The position numbers were made by a program, and so were the translations under genes. From Calliopsis andreniformis (taxonomy: Eukaryota; Arthropoda; Insecta; Hymenoptera; Andrenidae): a DNA stretch of 64,000 bases. The stretch is from contig NW_027480467.1 in NCBI RefSeq assembly GCF_051401765.1, positions 1,302,001-1,366,000 on the forward strand, read 5' to 3'. Numbering within the stretch: the first letter of the stretch is position 1; each line of letters opens with the position of its first letter. The notes under the pieces were generated by a model. It was not told where the DNA came from and searched no databases. It worked only from the letters and a program-made list of their open reading frames with translations. Shown here piece after piece: positions 21,641 to 35,729 of the stretch.

Positions 21641-23265
21641 CAATCCTCAATTCTCAATACTCAATAGAATATCCTCAATTCTCAGGATTCAATACTCAAA
21701 CCTCAATCCTCAACCCTCAGACCTCATCCTCCATCCTCAATCCTCAGTACTCAATCCCAAATCCTCAATCCTCAATACTCAATCTTCAATGCTCAATCTT
21801 CAATCCTCAATCCTCAATCCTCAATCCTCAGTCATCAATACTCAGTCATCGATACTCAATCTTCAATACTCAATCCTCAATCCTCAATCCTCAATCCTCA
21901 ATCCTCAATCCTCCATCCTCAATCCTCAACCGTCAGTCCTCGTCCTCAGTACTCAAACCTCAATCCTCAATCCTCAATCCTCAATCCTCAATCCTCAATC
22001 CTCAATCCTCAATCCCCAATCTTCAATCCTCAATACACAATCTTCAATCCTCAATCCTCAAACCTCAATCCTCAATACTCAATCTTCAATGCTCAATCTT
22101 CAATCCTCAACCCACAATCCTCAATCCTCAATCCGCAAACCTCAATCGTCAGCCCTCGTTCTCAATCCTCAACACACAATCCTCAACCCTCAATCTTCAA
22201 TCATCTATACTCAATCCCCAATCCTCATTCCACAATCCTCATTCTTCAATCTTCAATACCCAATCCTCAATCTTCAATCCTCAATCCTCAATCCTCAGTT
22301 CGCAATCCTCAATCATCATTCTTCAATCCTCAATACCCAATCCTCAATCTTCAATCCTCAACCCTCAATCCTCAATCCTCAGTTCCCAGTCCTCAAACCT
22401 CAATCCTCAACCCTCAGCCCTCAACCTCAATCCTCAATCCTCAATCCTCAATCCTCAATGCTCAATCCTCAATCCTCAATCCTCAATCCTCAGTCCTCAA
22501 TCCTCAATCCTCAATCCTCCATCCTCAATCCTCAACCGTCAGTCCTCGTCCTCAGTACTCAAACCTCAATCCTCAATCCTCAATCTTCTATCATCTATAC
22601 TCAATCTTCAATCCTCAATCCTTAATCCTCAATCCTCAATCCTCAATCCTCAATATTGAACACACAACCGTCAACCATCAACCCTCAATACTCAACCGTC
22701 AATCCTCAATTCTCAATACTCAATAGAATATCCTGAATTCTCATGGTTCAATACTCAATCCGCAAAATTCAATAATCAAATCTCAAACCTCAAACATCAG
22801 TCCTCAACAGTCAATCCTCAATACTCAGTCCTCTCTCTTCAATCCTCCATCCTCAATCCTCAATCCTCAAGCGTCTATCCTCAGTCCTCAATCCTCAACC
22901 CTCAATACTCAGTCCTCAAACCTCAATCCGGAATCCTCAATCCTGAATCCTCAATCTTCAGCCGTAAGTCTTCAACAAACAATTGTCCATCCTCAATCCT
23001 CAATAGAACATCCTCAATTCACAGTTTTCAATACTCAATCCCCATTCTTTAATCATCAAATCTCAATCCACAAACATCAATTCTCATCACTCAACCCACA
23101 ACACTCAGTCCTCAATCTTCAATCCTCAATTCTCAATCCTCAATCCTCAGTTCCCAGTCCTCAATCCTCAATCCTCAATCCCCAATTTTCAATCCTCAAA
23201 ACTCAATCTTCAATCCTCAATCCTCAGTCCTCAAACCTCAATTCCGAATCCCCAATACTGAATTC
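21640..23265 (+). repeat. Domain II repeat with A-, B- and C-type islands
   Basis: The stretch contains a decayed A-type island at 21,667 (GAATATCCTCAATTC, hairpin arm broken), a B-type island at 22,726 and a C-type island at 23,006 with the AACAAACAATTGTCC variant just before it. Open frames of 357 and 529 residues overlap here in different frames with the same SSILNPQ composition, a direct illustration that the frames are not genes. Confidence 0.7.
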
Positions 23266-24340
23266 TCAATCTTCAACCATCAGTCCTGAACAATCAGTTG
23301 CCAATCCTCAATCCTCAATAGAATATCCTCAATTCACAGTTTTCAATACTCAATACACAATCTGCAATCTTCAAATCTCTATCCACAAACATCATTTCTC
23401 ATCACTCAACCCTCAACACTCAGTCCTCAATGTTCAATCCTCAATCCTCAATTCTCAATCTTCAATCCTCAATACTGAATCTTCAATCCTCAATCCTCAA
23501 TCCTCAATCCTCAATCCTCAATCCTCAATCCTCAATCCTCAGTCCTCAATTTTCAATCCTCAATACTCAATCTTCAATCCAGAATCTTCAATCTTCAATC
23601 GTCAATCCTCAATCCTCAATCCTCAATCGTCAGTCTTCAATCCTCAATACTCAATCTTCAATCCTCAATCCTCAATCCTCAATCCTCAATCCTCAATCTT
23701 CAATCCTCAATACTCAAACTGCAATCTTCAGTCCTCAATCCTCAATCCTCAATCCTTATTCTTCAATCCTCAATCCTCAGTCCTCAAACCTCAGTTCGGA
23801 ATCCTCAATCCTGCATCCTCAGTCTTCAGCCCTCAGTCCTCAACAATCAGTTGTCAATCCTCTGTCCCCAATAGAATATACTCAATTCACAGTTTTCAAT
23901 ACTCAATACTCAATCTGCAATCGTCAAATCTCTATCCATATACATCAATTCTCATCACTCAACCCTGAACGCTCAGTCCTCAATGTTCAATCCTCAATCC
24001 TCAATTCTCAATCTTCAATCCTCAATACTGATTCTTCAATCCTCAATCCTCAATCCTCAATCCTCAATCCTCAATCCTCGGTAATCAATCCTCAATCTTC
24101 AATACTCAATCGTCAGTCCTCAGTCCTCAATCCTCAATCCTCAATCGTCGTTCCTCAAACCTCAAACCTCAACCCTCAGTCCTCATTCTCAATTCTCAAT
24201 TCTGAATCCTCAATCCTCAATCCTCAATCTTCAATCCTCAATAATCAATGTCCAATCCTAGATCCTCAATCCCCAATCCTCAATCTTTAATCCTCAATCT
24301 TCAATCCTCAATCCCCGGTCCTCAATCTTCAATCCTCTAT
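23265..24340 (+). repeat. 1.07-kb block shared with 57,318-58,386 and 62,656-63,724
   Basis: Two C-type islands (cores at 23,321 and 23,874) match those at 57,374 and 57,920 and those at 62,712 and 63,258. The offset is about 34,053 for the first and 34,046 for the second, a one-heptamer difference. Shared oddities are GTTGCCAATCC before the first island, TCCCCAATAGAATATAC in the second, CATATACATC and GAACGCTCAG. Several substitutions separate this copy from the other two, which are nearly identical to each other. This copy is therefore the older relative. Confidence 0.78.
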
Positions 24341-24766
24341 GCCCAAACCTCAATCCTCAATCCTCAGTCCTCAATCCTCAATCCTCAACCCTCTAACCTC
24401 ATTCCTCAACCGTCAGTCCTCGTCCTCAATCGTCGACACTCAATCCTCAATGCTCAATCTTCAATCCTCAATACTCAATATTCAATACTCAATCCTCAAT
24501 CTTCAATCCTCAATCTTCAATCCTCAATCCTCAATCCTCAATCCTCAATCATCAATCCTCATTCTTCAATCCTCAATACCCAATCCTCAGTCTTCAATCC
24601 TCAATCCTCAATCCTCAATTCTCAATCCTCAATCCTCAGTCCTCAGTCCTCAAACCTCAATCCTCAACCTTCAGCCCTCATCCTCAATCCTCAATCCTCA
24701 GTCCTCAATCCTCAATCCTCAATCCTCAGTCCTCAATCTTCATTCCTCGATACTGAATCTTCAATT

Positions 24767-25649
24767 CTCAATCCTCAATCCTCAATCCTCATTCTTCAAT
24801 CCTCAATACCCAATCCTAAATCTTCAATCCTCAATCCTCAATCCTCAATCCTCAAACCTCAATTTTCAATCCTCATTACTCAATCTTTAGTCCTCAATGC
24901 ACAATCCTCAACCCTCAATCCTCATTCCTCAAACCTCAATCCTCAACCCTCAGTCCTCATCCTCAATTCTCAATTCTCAATACTCAATCCACAATCCTCA
25001 ATCTTCAATCCTCAATAATCAATCTCCAATCCTAGATCCTCAATCCCCAATCTTCAATCCTTAATCCTCAACCTTCAATCCTCATTCCCCAGTCCTCAAT
25101 CTTCAATCCTCAATGCTCAATCCTCAATCCTCAATCCTCAGTCCTCAATCCTCAATCCTCAATCCTCCAACCTCAATCCTCAACCGTCAGTCCTCGTCCG
25201 CAGTACTCAAACCTCAATCCTCAATCCTCAATCTTCTATCATCAATACTCAATCTTCAATCCTCAATCCTTAATCTTCAATCCTCAATCCTCAATCCTCA
25301 ATATTGAACACACAACCGTCAACCATCAACCCTCAATACTCAACCATCAATCCACAATTCTCAATACTCAATAGAATATCCTGAATTCTCATGGTTCAAT
25401 ACTCAATCCGCAAAATTCAATAATCAAATCTCAATCCTCAACCATCAATCCTCATCACTCAATCCTCAATACTCAGTTCTCTCTCTTCAATCCTCCATCC
25501 TCAATCCTCAATCCTCACGCGTCAATGCTCAATCCTCAATCCTCAACCCTCAATTCTCAGTCCTCAAACCTCAATCCGGGATGCTCAATCCTGAATCCTC
25601 AATGTTCAGCCGTCAGTCTTCAACAATCAATTGTCCATCCTCAATCCTC
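24767..25649 (+). repeat. 0.9-kb duplication, copy 2 (partner 19,690-20,572)
   Basis: This copy matches the earlier one at offset 5,077. Visible differences include CAATACCCAATCC here for CAATACACAATCC, CTTCAATCC for CTTGAATCC, and CAATGTTCAGCC for CAATCTTCAGCC. It ends inside what would be a C-type island: the partner continues TCAATAGAAC, while this copy switches to ordinary repeat (TCAATTCTC). Confidence 0.82.
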
Positions 25650-26235
25650 AATTCTCAATCCTCAATACTCAATCCTCAATCCTCAATCCTCAATCCTCAA
25701 TCCTCAATCCTCAATCCTCAATACTCATTCTTCAATCCTCTATACCCAATCCTCAATCTTCAATCCTCAATCATCAATCCTCAATTCTCAATCCTCAATC
25801 CTCAATCCTCAGACCTCAAACATCAATGCTCAACCCTCAGTCCTCGTCCTCAATCCACAACCCTCAATCCTCAATCCTCAATCTTCAATCCTCAATCCTC
25901 AATCCTCAATCCTCAATCCTCAATCCTCAGTCCTCAGCCCTGAATCCTGAATCCACAATCCTGAATCCTCAATCTTCAGCCCTCAGTCCTCAACCATCAA
26001 TCCTCAATTCTCAATACTCAACAGAATATCCTGAATTCTCAGGATTCAATACTAAAACCTCAATCCTCAACCCTCAGCCCTCATCCTCCATCCTCAATCC
26101 TCAATCCTCAATCCCCAATCTTCAATCCTCAATACACAATCTTCAATGCTCAATCGTCAATCCTCAATCCTCAGTCATCAATACTCAATCTTCAGTACTC
26201 AATCCTCAATCCTCAATCCTCAATCTTCAATCCTC

Positions 26236-27058
26236 AATCCTCAACCCTCAATCCTCATTCCTCAAGCCTCAATCGTCAACCCTCAGTCCTCATCCTCAAT
26301 TCTCAATTCTCAATCCTCAATCCTCAATCCTCAATCTTCAATCCTCTATTATCGATCTCCAATCCTAGATCCTCAATCCCCAATCTTCAATCCTTAATCC
26401 TCAATCTCCAATCCTCATTCCCCAGTCCTCAATCTTCAATCCCCAATGCTCAATCCTCAATCCTCAACCCTCAGTCCTGAATCCTCAATCCTCATTCCTC
26501 AATATTCAATCCTCAATACTCAATCTTCAATCCTCAATCCTCAATACTCAGTCCCCAATCCTCATTCCTCAATCCTCATTCTTCTATCCTCAATACCCAA
26601 TCCTCAATCTTCAATCCTCAATCCTCAATCCTCAGTTCGCAATCCTCAATCCTCAATCCTCAGACGTCAGGCATCAACACTCAACCCTCAGTCCTCGTCC
26701 TCGATCCACAACCCTCAATGCTCAATCCTCAATCTTCATTCATCAATATTCAACCTTCAATCCTCAATCCTCAATCCTCAATCCTCAATACTCAATGTTC
26801 AATCCTCAACAGCCAATCCTCAATCTTCAATCCTCAATCCTCAATCCTCAATACTCAATCCTCATTCATCAATCCTCAATACCCAATCCTCAATCTTCAA
26901 TCCTCAATCCTCAATCCTCAATCCTCAAACCACAATTTTCAATCCTCAATACTCAATCTTTAGTCCTGAATGCTCAATCCTCAATGCTCAATCCTCAGTC
27001 CTCAATCTTCAATCCTCAATCCTCAGTCCTCAATCCTCAATCCTCAATGCTCAATCCT
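26236..27058 (+). repeat. 0.8-kb duplication, copy 2 (partner 20,860-21,640)
   Basis: This copy matches the partner at offset 5,376, then 5,418, the change being a six-heptamer insertion near 26,465. Both this pair and the 19,690/24,767 pair have offsets of 5.1-5.4 kb. They may be remnants of one larger duplication of about 20-21.6 kb onto 25-27 kb that was later rearranged in its middle. Confidence 0.8.
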
Positions 27059-30000
27059 CAATCCTCAATCCTCAATCCTCCATCCTCAAGCCTCAACCGT
27101 CAGTCCTCGTCCTCAGTACTCAAACCTCAATCCTCAATCCTCAACCTTCTATCATCAATACTCAATCTTCAATCCTCAATCCTCAATTCTCTATCCTCAA
27201 TACTCAATCCTCAAACCTCAATCCTCAATCCTCAATCCTCCATCCTCAATCCTCAACCGTCAGTCCTCGTCCTCAGTACCCAAACCTCAATCCTCAATCC
27301 TCAATCTTCTATCATCAATACTCAATCTTCAATCCTCAATCCTCAATTCTCTATCCTCAATACTCAATCCTCAATCCTCAATCCTCGATCCTCAATCCTC
27401 AATCCTCATTCTTCAATCCTCAATACCCAATCCTCAATCTTCAATCCTCAACCCTCAATCCTCAATTCTCAATCCTCAATCCTCTATCCACAGACCTCAA
27501 ACATCAATACTCAACCCTCAGTCCTCGTCCTCAATCCTCAATCCTCTCTCCTCAAACCTCAATCCTGAATCCTCAATCCTCAATCCTCACACCTCAAACT
27601 TCAATCCTCAATCCTCAATCCTCAATCCTCAATCCTCAATCCTCAATCCTCAATCCTCAATCCCCAACCCTCAATCCTCAATCCTCAATCTTCAATCCTC
27701 AATACCCAATCTTCAACCCTCAATCCTCAATCCTCAATCCTCAATCCTCAATATTCAATCCTCAATACTCAATCTTCAATCCTCAATCCTCAATACTTAA
27801 CCCCAATCCTCATTCCTCAATCCTCATTCTTCAATCCTCAATACCCAATCCTCAATCTTCAATCCTCAATCCTCAATCCTCAGTTCGCAATCCTCAATCC
27901 TCAATCCTCAGACGTCAGGCATCAACACTCAACCCTCAGTCCTAGTCCTCAATCCACAACCCTCAATCCTCAATCCTCAATCTTCATTCATCAATATTCA
28001 ACCTTCAATCCTCAATCCTGAATCCTCAATCCTCAATCCTCAATGTTCAATCCTCAACAGCCAATCCTCAATATTCAATCCTCAATCCTCAATCCTCAAT
28101 CCTCAATCCTCAATCCTCAATCCTCAATCCTCTCTTCTCAAACCTCAATCCTGAATCCTCAATCCTGAACCCTCAAGCTTCAGCCCTCAGTCCTCAACAA
28201 TCAGTTGTCAATCCTCAATCCTCAATAGAATATCATCAATTCACAGATTTCAAAACTCAATACTCAATCTGCAATGCTCAATCCTCAATCCTCAATACTC
28301 AATCCTCAATCCTCAGTCATCAAAACTCAATCTTCAATACTCAATCCTCCATCCTCAATCCTCAATACTCAATCCCCAATCTTCAATCCTCAATACACAA
28401 TCTTCAATCCTCAATCCTCAATCCTCAATCCTCAGTCATCAATACTCAATCTTCAGTACTCAATCCTGAATCCTCAGTTCGCAATCCTCAATCCTCAATC
28501 CACAGACGTCAGGCATCAACACTCAACCCTCAGTCCTCGTCCTCAATCCACAACCATCAATGCTCAATCCTCAATCTTCATTCATCAATATTCAACCTTC
28601 AATCCTCAATCCTCAATCCTCAATCCTCAATACTCAATGTTCAATCCTCTTCAGCCACTCCTCAATCTTCAATACTCAATCCTCAATCCTCAATCCTCAA
28701 TCCTCATTCTTCAATCCTCAATACCCAATCCTCAATCTTCAATCCACAATCCTCAATCCTCAATCCTCAAACCTCAATTTTCAATCCTCAATACTCAATC
28801 TTTAGTCCTCAAAGCTCAATCCTCAATCCTCAATCCTCAGTCCTCAATCCACAATCCTCAATCCTCAAACCTCAATCCTCAATAGTCAGCCCTCGTTCTC
28901 AATCCTCAACACTCAATACTCAATCCTCAATCTTCAATCATCTATACTCAATCTTCAATCCTCAATCCTCAGTCCTCAATCCTGAATCCTCATTCCTCAA
29001 TCCTCAATCCTCAATCCTCAATACTCAATGTTCAATCCTCAACAGCCAATCCTCAATCTTCAATCCTCAATCCTCAATACTCAATCCTCAATCCTCAGTC
29101 ATCAATACTCAATCTTCAACACTCAATCCTCCATCCTCAATCCTCAATCCTCAATCCCCAATCTTCAATCCTCAACACACAATCTTCAATCCTCAAATCT
29201 CAATCCTCAATCCTCAGTCATCAATCCTCAATCTTCAATCCTCAATCCTCAACCCAAAATCCTCAATCCTCAATCCTCAAACCTCAATTTTCAATCCTCA
29301 ATACTCAATCTTTAGTCCTCAATCCTCAATCCTCAATCCTCAATCCTCAATCCTCGGTAATCAATCCTCAATCTTCAATACTCAATCGTCAATCCTCAGT
29401 CCTCAATCCTCAATCCTCAATCCTCGTTCCTCAATCCTCAAACCTCAACCCTCAGTCCCCATCCTCAATTCTCAATTCTCAATCCTCAATCCTTAATCCT
29501 CAATATTCAATCTCCAATCCTAGGTCCTCAATACCCAATCCTCAATCCTTAATCCTCAATCTTCAATCCTCAATCCCCAGTCCTCAATCTTCAATCCTCA
29601 ATGCCCAAACCTCAATCCTCAATCCTCAGTCCTCAATCCTCAATCCTCAACCCTCTAACCTCAATCTTCAACCGTCAGTCCTCGTCCTCAATCGTCAACA
29701 CTCAATCCTCAATGCTCAATCTTCAATCCTCAATACTCAATATTCAATACTCAATCCTCAATCTTCAATCCTCAATCTTCAATCCTCAATACTCAATCCT
29801 CAATCCTCAATCCTCAATCCTCATTCTTCAATCCTCAATACCCAATCCTCAGTGTTCAATCCTCAGTCCTCAATCCTCAATTCTCAATCCTCAATCCTCA
29901 GTCCTCAGTCCTCAAACCTCAATCCTCAACCTTCAGCCCTCATCCTCAATCCTCAATCCTCAATCCTCAATCCTCAATCCTCAGTCCTCAATCTTCAATC

Positions 30001-30200
30001 CTCTATAATCAATCTCCAATCCTAGATCCTCAATCCCCAATCTTCAATCCTTAATCCTCAATCTCCAATCCTCATTCCCCAGTCCTCAATCTTCAATCCT
30101 CAATGCTCAATCCTCAATCCTCAATCCTCAGACCTCAATCCTCAATCCTCAATCCTCAATATTCAATCCTCAATAGTCAATCTTCAATCCTCAATCCTCA
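27058..30200 (+). repeat. Domain II repeat, few islands
   Basis: This is heptamer repeat with only one C-type island core, at 28,228, preceded by the first HindIII site at 28,175. CAACAGCCAATCC variants occur near 28,055, 28,640 (as CTTCAGCC) and 29,042. A TCTATCATC context is tandemly repeated near 27,150 and 27,310. The TGCCCAAACCTC block at 29,601 is related to 24,339, 32,217, 48,224 and 63,731. No gene is supported. Confidence 0.7.
28175..28228 (+). repeat. HindIII-linked marker 53 bases before C-type islands (first of 12)
   Basis: CCTCAAGCTTCAGCCC creates an AAGCTT site exactly 53 bases before the GAATATC core in the copies I measured. Positions: 28175, 35840, 37690, 39231, 40300, 41893, 43434, 49361, 50659, 51728, 53954, 59361. 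None was seen before 28 kb. The site and its fixed distance mark one C-type lineage that spread through 28-59 kb, and they would give a diagnostic ladder of fragments. Confidence 0.85.
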
Positions 30201-31590
30201 ATACTCAATCCCCAATCCTCATTCCTCAATCCTCATTCTGCAATCCTCAATACCCAATCCTCAATCTTCAATCCTCAATCCTCAATCCTCAGTTTGCAAT
30301 CCTCAATCCCCAATCCTCAGACGTCAGGCATCAACACTCAACCCTCAGTCCTCGTCCTCAATCCACAACCCTCAATGCTCAATCCTCAATCTTCATTCAT
30401 CAATATTCAACCTTCAATCCTCAATCCTCAATCCTCAATACTCAATGTTCAATCGTCAACAGCCAATCCTCAATCTTCAATCCTCAATCCTCAATCCGCA
30501 ATCCTCAATCCTCAAACCACAACCCTCAATCGTCAGCCCTCGTTCTCAATCCTCAACACTCAATCCTCAATCCTCAATCTTCAATCATCTATACTCAATC
30601 TTCAATCCTCAATCCTCAGTCCTCAATCCTCAATTCTCAATGCTCAATCCTCAATCCGCAATTCTCAATACTCAATAGAATATCCTGAATTCTCAGGATT
30701 CAAAACTCAAACCTCAATCCTCAACCCTCAGCCCTCATCCTCCATCCTCAATACTCAGTACTCAATCCACAATCCTCAATCCTCAATACTCAATCTTCAA
30801 TGCTCAATCCTCAATCCTCAATCCTCAATCCTCAATCCTCAGTCATCAATTCTCAATCTTCAGCACTCAATCCTCAATCCTCAATCCTCAATCCTCAATC
30901 CACAATCCTCAACCCTCAATCCTCATTCCTCAAACCTCAATCCTCAACCCTCAGTCCTCATCCTCAATTCTCAATTCTCAATCCTCAATCCACAATCCTC
31001 AATCTTCAATCCTCAATAATCAATCTCCAATCCTAGATCCTCAATCCCCAATATTCAATCCTAAATCCTCAACCTTCAATCCGCATTCCCCAGTCCTCAA
31101 TCTTCAATCCTCAATGCTCAAACCTCAATCCTCAATCCTCAATCCTCTGTCCTCAATCCTCAATCCTCAATCCTCCTTCCGCAATCCTCAACCGTCAGTC
31201 CTCGTCCTCAGTACTCAAACCTCAATCCTCAATCCTCAATCTTCCATCATCAATACTCAATCCTCAACCCTCAATCCTTAATCCTCAATCCTCAATCCTC
31301 AATCCTCAATATTGAACACACAACCGTCAACCATCAACCCTCAATGCTCAACCATCAATCCTCAATTCTCAATACTCAGTAGAATATCGTGAATTCTCAT
31401 GGTTCAATACTCAATCCGCACAATTCAATAATCAAATCTCAATCCTCAAACATCAATCCTCAACACTCAATCCTCAATACACAGTCCTGTCTCTTCAATC
31501 CTCCATCCTCAATCCTCAATCCTCAAGCGTCAATCCTCAATCCTCAAGCGTCAATCCTCAATCCTCAATCCTCAACCCTCAATACTCAGT
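30200..31590 (+). repeat. 1.4-kb duplication, copy 1 (partner 46,420-47,980)
   Basis: Landmarks match the far partner: TCAGACGTCAGG at 30,317 and 46,540 (offset 16,223), the A-type island at 30,678 and 47,069, TGCTCAATCC at 30,800 and 47,191, and the B-type island with the rare GAATATCGTGAATTC at 31,382 and 47,773 (offset 16,391). The 168-base change is exactly 24 heptamers, present in the partner and absent here. The doubled CAAGCGTCAATCC near 31,535 is shared too. Confidence 0.82.
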
Positions 31591-33580
31591 CCTCAAACCT
31601 CAATCCGGAATCCTCAATCCTGAATCCTCAATCTTCAGCCGTCAGTCTTCAACAATCAATTGTCCATCCTCAATCCTCAATAGAACATCCTCAATTCACA
31701 GTTTTCAATACTCAATCCCCATTCTTCAATCATCAAATCTCAATCCACAAACATCAATTCTCATCACTCAACCCACAACACTCAGTCCTCAATCTTCAAT
31801 CCTCAATCCTCAATCCTCAATCTTCAATGCTCAATACTCAATCTTCAATCCTCAATCCTCAATTCTCTATCCTCAATACTCAATCCTCAAACCTCAATCC
31901 TCAATCCTCAACCCTCAGCCCTCAACCTCAATCCTCGATCCTCAATCCTCAATTCTCAATCCTCAATCTTCAATCCTCAATACTCAATCTTCAATCCTCA
32001 GTCCACAATCCTCAATCCTCAATCCTCGTTCCTCAAACCTCAAACCTCAACCCTCAGTCCTCAGCCTCAATTCTCAATTCTCAATACTCAATCCTCAATC
32101 CTCAATCTTCAATCCTCAATAATCAATCTCCAATCCTAGATCCTCAATCCCCAATCCTCAATCCTTAATCCTCAATCTTCAATCCTCAATCCCCAGTCCT
32201 CAATCTTCAATCCTCAATGCCCCAACCACAATCCTCAATCCTCAGTCCTCAATCCTCAATCCTCAACCCTTTAACCTCAATCCTCAACCGTCAGTCCTCG
32301 TCCTCAATCGTCAACACTCAATCCTCAATGCTCAATCTTCAATCCTCAATACTCAATATTCAATACTCAATCCTCAATCTGCAATCCTCAATCTTCAATC
32401 CTCAATCCTCAATCCTCAATCCTCAATCCTCAATCCTCATTCTTCAATCCTCAATACCCAATCCTCAGTCTTCAATCCTCAATCCTCAATCCTCAATTCT
32501 CAATCCTCAATCCTCAGTCCTCAATCTTCATTCCTCGATACTCAATCTTCAATCCTCAATCCTCAATCCTCAATCCTCAATGCTCAACCCTCAATCCTCA
32601 ATTCTCAATACTCAATAGAATATCCTGAATTCTCAGGATTCAATACTCAAACCTCAATCCTCAGCCCTCATCCTCCATTCTCAATCCTCAATCCTCAATC
32701 CCCAATCCTCAATCCTCAATACTCAATCTTCAATGCTCAATCCTCAATCCTCAATCCTCAATCCTCAATCCTCAGTCATCAATGCTCAATCTTCAATACT
32801 CAATCCTCAATCCTCAGTCCTCAATCCTCAATCCACAATCCTCAATCCTCAGTCCTCAATCCACAATCCTCAATCCTCAAACCTCAATCCTCAATCGTCA
32901 GCCCTCGTTCTCAATCCTCAACACTCAATACTCAATCCTCAATCTTCAATCATCTATACTCAATCTTCAATCCTCAATCCTCAGTCCTCAATCCTCAATC
33001 CTCATTCCTCAATCCTCAATCCTCAATCCTCAATACTCAATGTTCAATCCTCAACAGCCAATCCTCAATCTTCAATCCTCAATCCTCAATACTCAATTCT
33101 CAATCCTCAGTCATCAATACTCAATCTTCAACACTCAATCCTCAATCCTCAAACCTCAATTTTCAATCCTCAATACTCAATCTTTAGTCCTCAATGCTCA
33201 ATCCTCAATCCTCAATCCTCAGTCCTCAATCCACAATCCTCAATCCTCAAACCTCAACCCTCAATCGTCAGCCCTCGTTCTCAATCCTCAACACTCAATC
33301 CTCAACCCTCAATCTTCAATCATCTATACTCAATCTTCAATCCTCAAACCTCAGTCCTCAATCCTCAATCCTCAATGCTCAATCCTCAATCCTCAATTCT
33401 CAATACTCAATAGAATATCCTGAATTCTCAGGATTCAATACTCAAACCTCAATCCTCAACCCTCAGCCCTCATCCTCCATCCTCAATCCTCAGTACTCAA
33501 TCCCCAATACTCAATCCTCAATACTCAATCTTCAATGCTCAATCCTCAATCCTCAATCCTCAATCCTCAATCCTCAATCC
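31590..33580 (+). repeat. Domain II repeat with C- and A-type islands
   Basis: This stretch contains the C-type island core at 31,683 with its long tail (CAATCCACAAACATC, TTCTCATCACTC) and A-type islands at 32,618 and 33,413. The part from about 32,110 to 32,500, including the TGCCCCAACC variant at 32,217, is related to about 48,120-48,505 at offset 16,007. Confidence 0.7.
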
Positions 33581-34300
33581 TCAGTCATCAATACTCAATC
33601 TTCAATACTCAATCCTCAATCCTCAATCCTCAATCCTCAATCCACAATCTTCAATCCTCAATCCTCAACCCTCAAACCTCAATCCTCAACCCTCAGTCCT
33701 CATCCTCAATTCTCAATTCTCAATCCTCAATCCTCAATCCTCAATCTTCAATCCTCAATAATCAATCTCCAATCCTAGATCCTCAGTCCCCAATCTTCAA
33801 TCCTTAATCCTCAACCTTCAATCCTCATTCCCCAGTCCTCAATCTTCAATCCTCAATGCTCAATCCTCAATCCTCAATCCTCAGTCCTTAATCCTCAATC
33901 CTCAACCCTCAAACCTCAATCCTCAACCGTCAGTCCTCGTCCTCAATCGTCAACCCTCAATCCTCAATCCTCATTCTTCAATCCTCAATACACAATACTC
34001 AATATTCAATCCTCAATCCTCAATCCTCAATTCTAAATCCTCAAACCTCAATCCTCAATATTCAACACTCAAGCCTCAAACATCAATCCTCAATACTCAA
34101 TCATCAACCCTCAATTCTTAATACTCAATAGAATATCCTGAATTCTACATGGTTCATTACTCAATCCGCAAAATTCAATAATCAAATCTCAATCCTCAAA
34201 CATCAATCCTCAACACTCAATCCTCAATACTCAGTCCTCTCTCTTCAATCCTCCATCCTCAATCCTCAATCCTCAAGCGTCAATCCTCAATCCTCAATCC
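33580..34300 (+). repeat. 0.72-kb tandem duplication, copy 1 (partner 34,810-35,551)
   Basis: CCTAGATCCTCAGTCC at 33,774 recurs at 35,004 (offset 1,230), and the B-type island at 34,131 recurs at 35,382 (offset 1,251). The extra 21 bases in the second copy are a local duplication of a CATTCTTCAATCCT stretch, exactly three heptamers. Both copies share ATTCTACATGGTTC, a one-base variant of the B-type island with ACATGG in place of CATGG. Confidence 0.82.
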
Positions 34301-34809
34301 TCAACACTCAATACTCAGTCCTCAAACCTCAATCCGGAATTCTCAATCCTGAATCCTCAATCTTCCGCCGTCAGTCTTCAACAATCAATTGTCCATCCTC
34401 TACCCTCAATAGAACATCCTCAATTCACAGTTTTCAATACTCAATCCCCATTCTTCAATCATCAAATCTCAATCCACAAACATCAATTCTCATCACTCAA
34501 CCCACATCACTCAGTCCTCAATCTTCAATACTCAATCCTCAATCCTCAACCTTCAATGCTCAATACTGAATATTCAATCCTCAATCCTCAATCCTCTGTC
34601 CTCAATACTCAATCCTCAAACCTCAATCCTCAATCCTCAATCCTCAATCATCATTCTTCAATCCTCAATACCCAATCCTCAATCTTCAATCCTCAATCCT
34701 CAATCCTCAATTCTCAATCCTCAATCCTCAGTTCCCAGTCCTCAAACCTCAATCCTCAACCCTCAGCCCTCAACCTCAATCCTCAATCCTCAATCCTCAA
34801 TCCTCAATC

Positions 34810-35551
34810 CTCAGTCATCAATACTCAATCTTCAATACCCAATCCTCAATCCTCAATCCTCAATCCTCAATCCACAATCTTCAATCCTCAATCCTCAACC
34901 CTCAAACCTCAATCCTCAACCCTCAGTCCTCATCCTCAATTCTCAATTCTCAATCCTCAATCCTCAATCCTCAATCTTCAATCCTCAATAATCAATCTCC
35001 AATCCTAGATCCTCAGTCCCCAATCTTCAATCCTTAATCCTCAACCTTCAATCCTCATTCCCCAGTCCTCAATCTTCAATCCTCAATGCTCAATCCTCAA
35101 TCCTCAATCCTCAGTCCTTAATCCACAATCCTCAACCCTCAAACCTCAATCCTCAACCGTCAGTCCTCGTCCTCAATCGTCAACCCTCAATCCTCAATCC
35201 TCATTCTTCAATCCTCAATCCTCATTCTTCAATCCTCAATACACAATACTCAATATTCAATCCTCAATCCTCAATCCTCAATTCTAAAACCTCAAACCTC
35301 AATCCTCAATATTCAACACTCAAGCCTCAAACATCAATCCTCAATACTCAATCATCAACCCTCAATTCTTAATACTCAATAGAATATCCTGAATTCTACA
35401 TGGTTCAATACTCAATCCGCAAAATTCAATAATCAAATCTCAATCCTCAAACATCAATCCGCAACACTCAATCCTCAATACTCAGTCCTCTCTCTTCAAT
35501 CCTCCATCCTCAATCCTCAATCCTCAAGCGTCAATCCTCAATCCTCAATCC
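34810..35551 (+). repeat. 0.74-kb tandem duplication, copy 2
   Basis: This is the partner of 33,580-34,300. Its latter part (B-type island at 35,382 with ATTCTACATGG) is copied again at 36,988 (offset 1,606) and 41,065, forming a lineage of B-type islands marked by the inserted A. Confidence 0.8.
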
Positions 35552-35729
35552 TCAATCCACAGACCTCAAACATCAATACTCAACCCTCAGTCCTCGTCCT
35601 CAATCCTCAATCCTCTCTCCTCAAACCTCAATCCTGAATCCTCAATCCTCAATCCTCACACCTCAATCTTCAATCCTCAATCCTCAATCGTCAATCCTCA
35701 ATCCTCAATCCTCAATCCTCAATCCTCAA

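Noticed and set aside
21070..22659. Overlapping frames of 529 and 357 residues as dual coding
   Set aside because: Overlapping open frames with the same peptide composition are the expected result of a stop-free seven-base unit.
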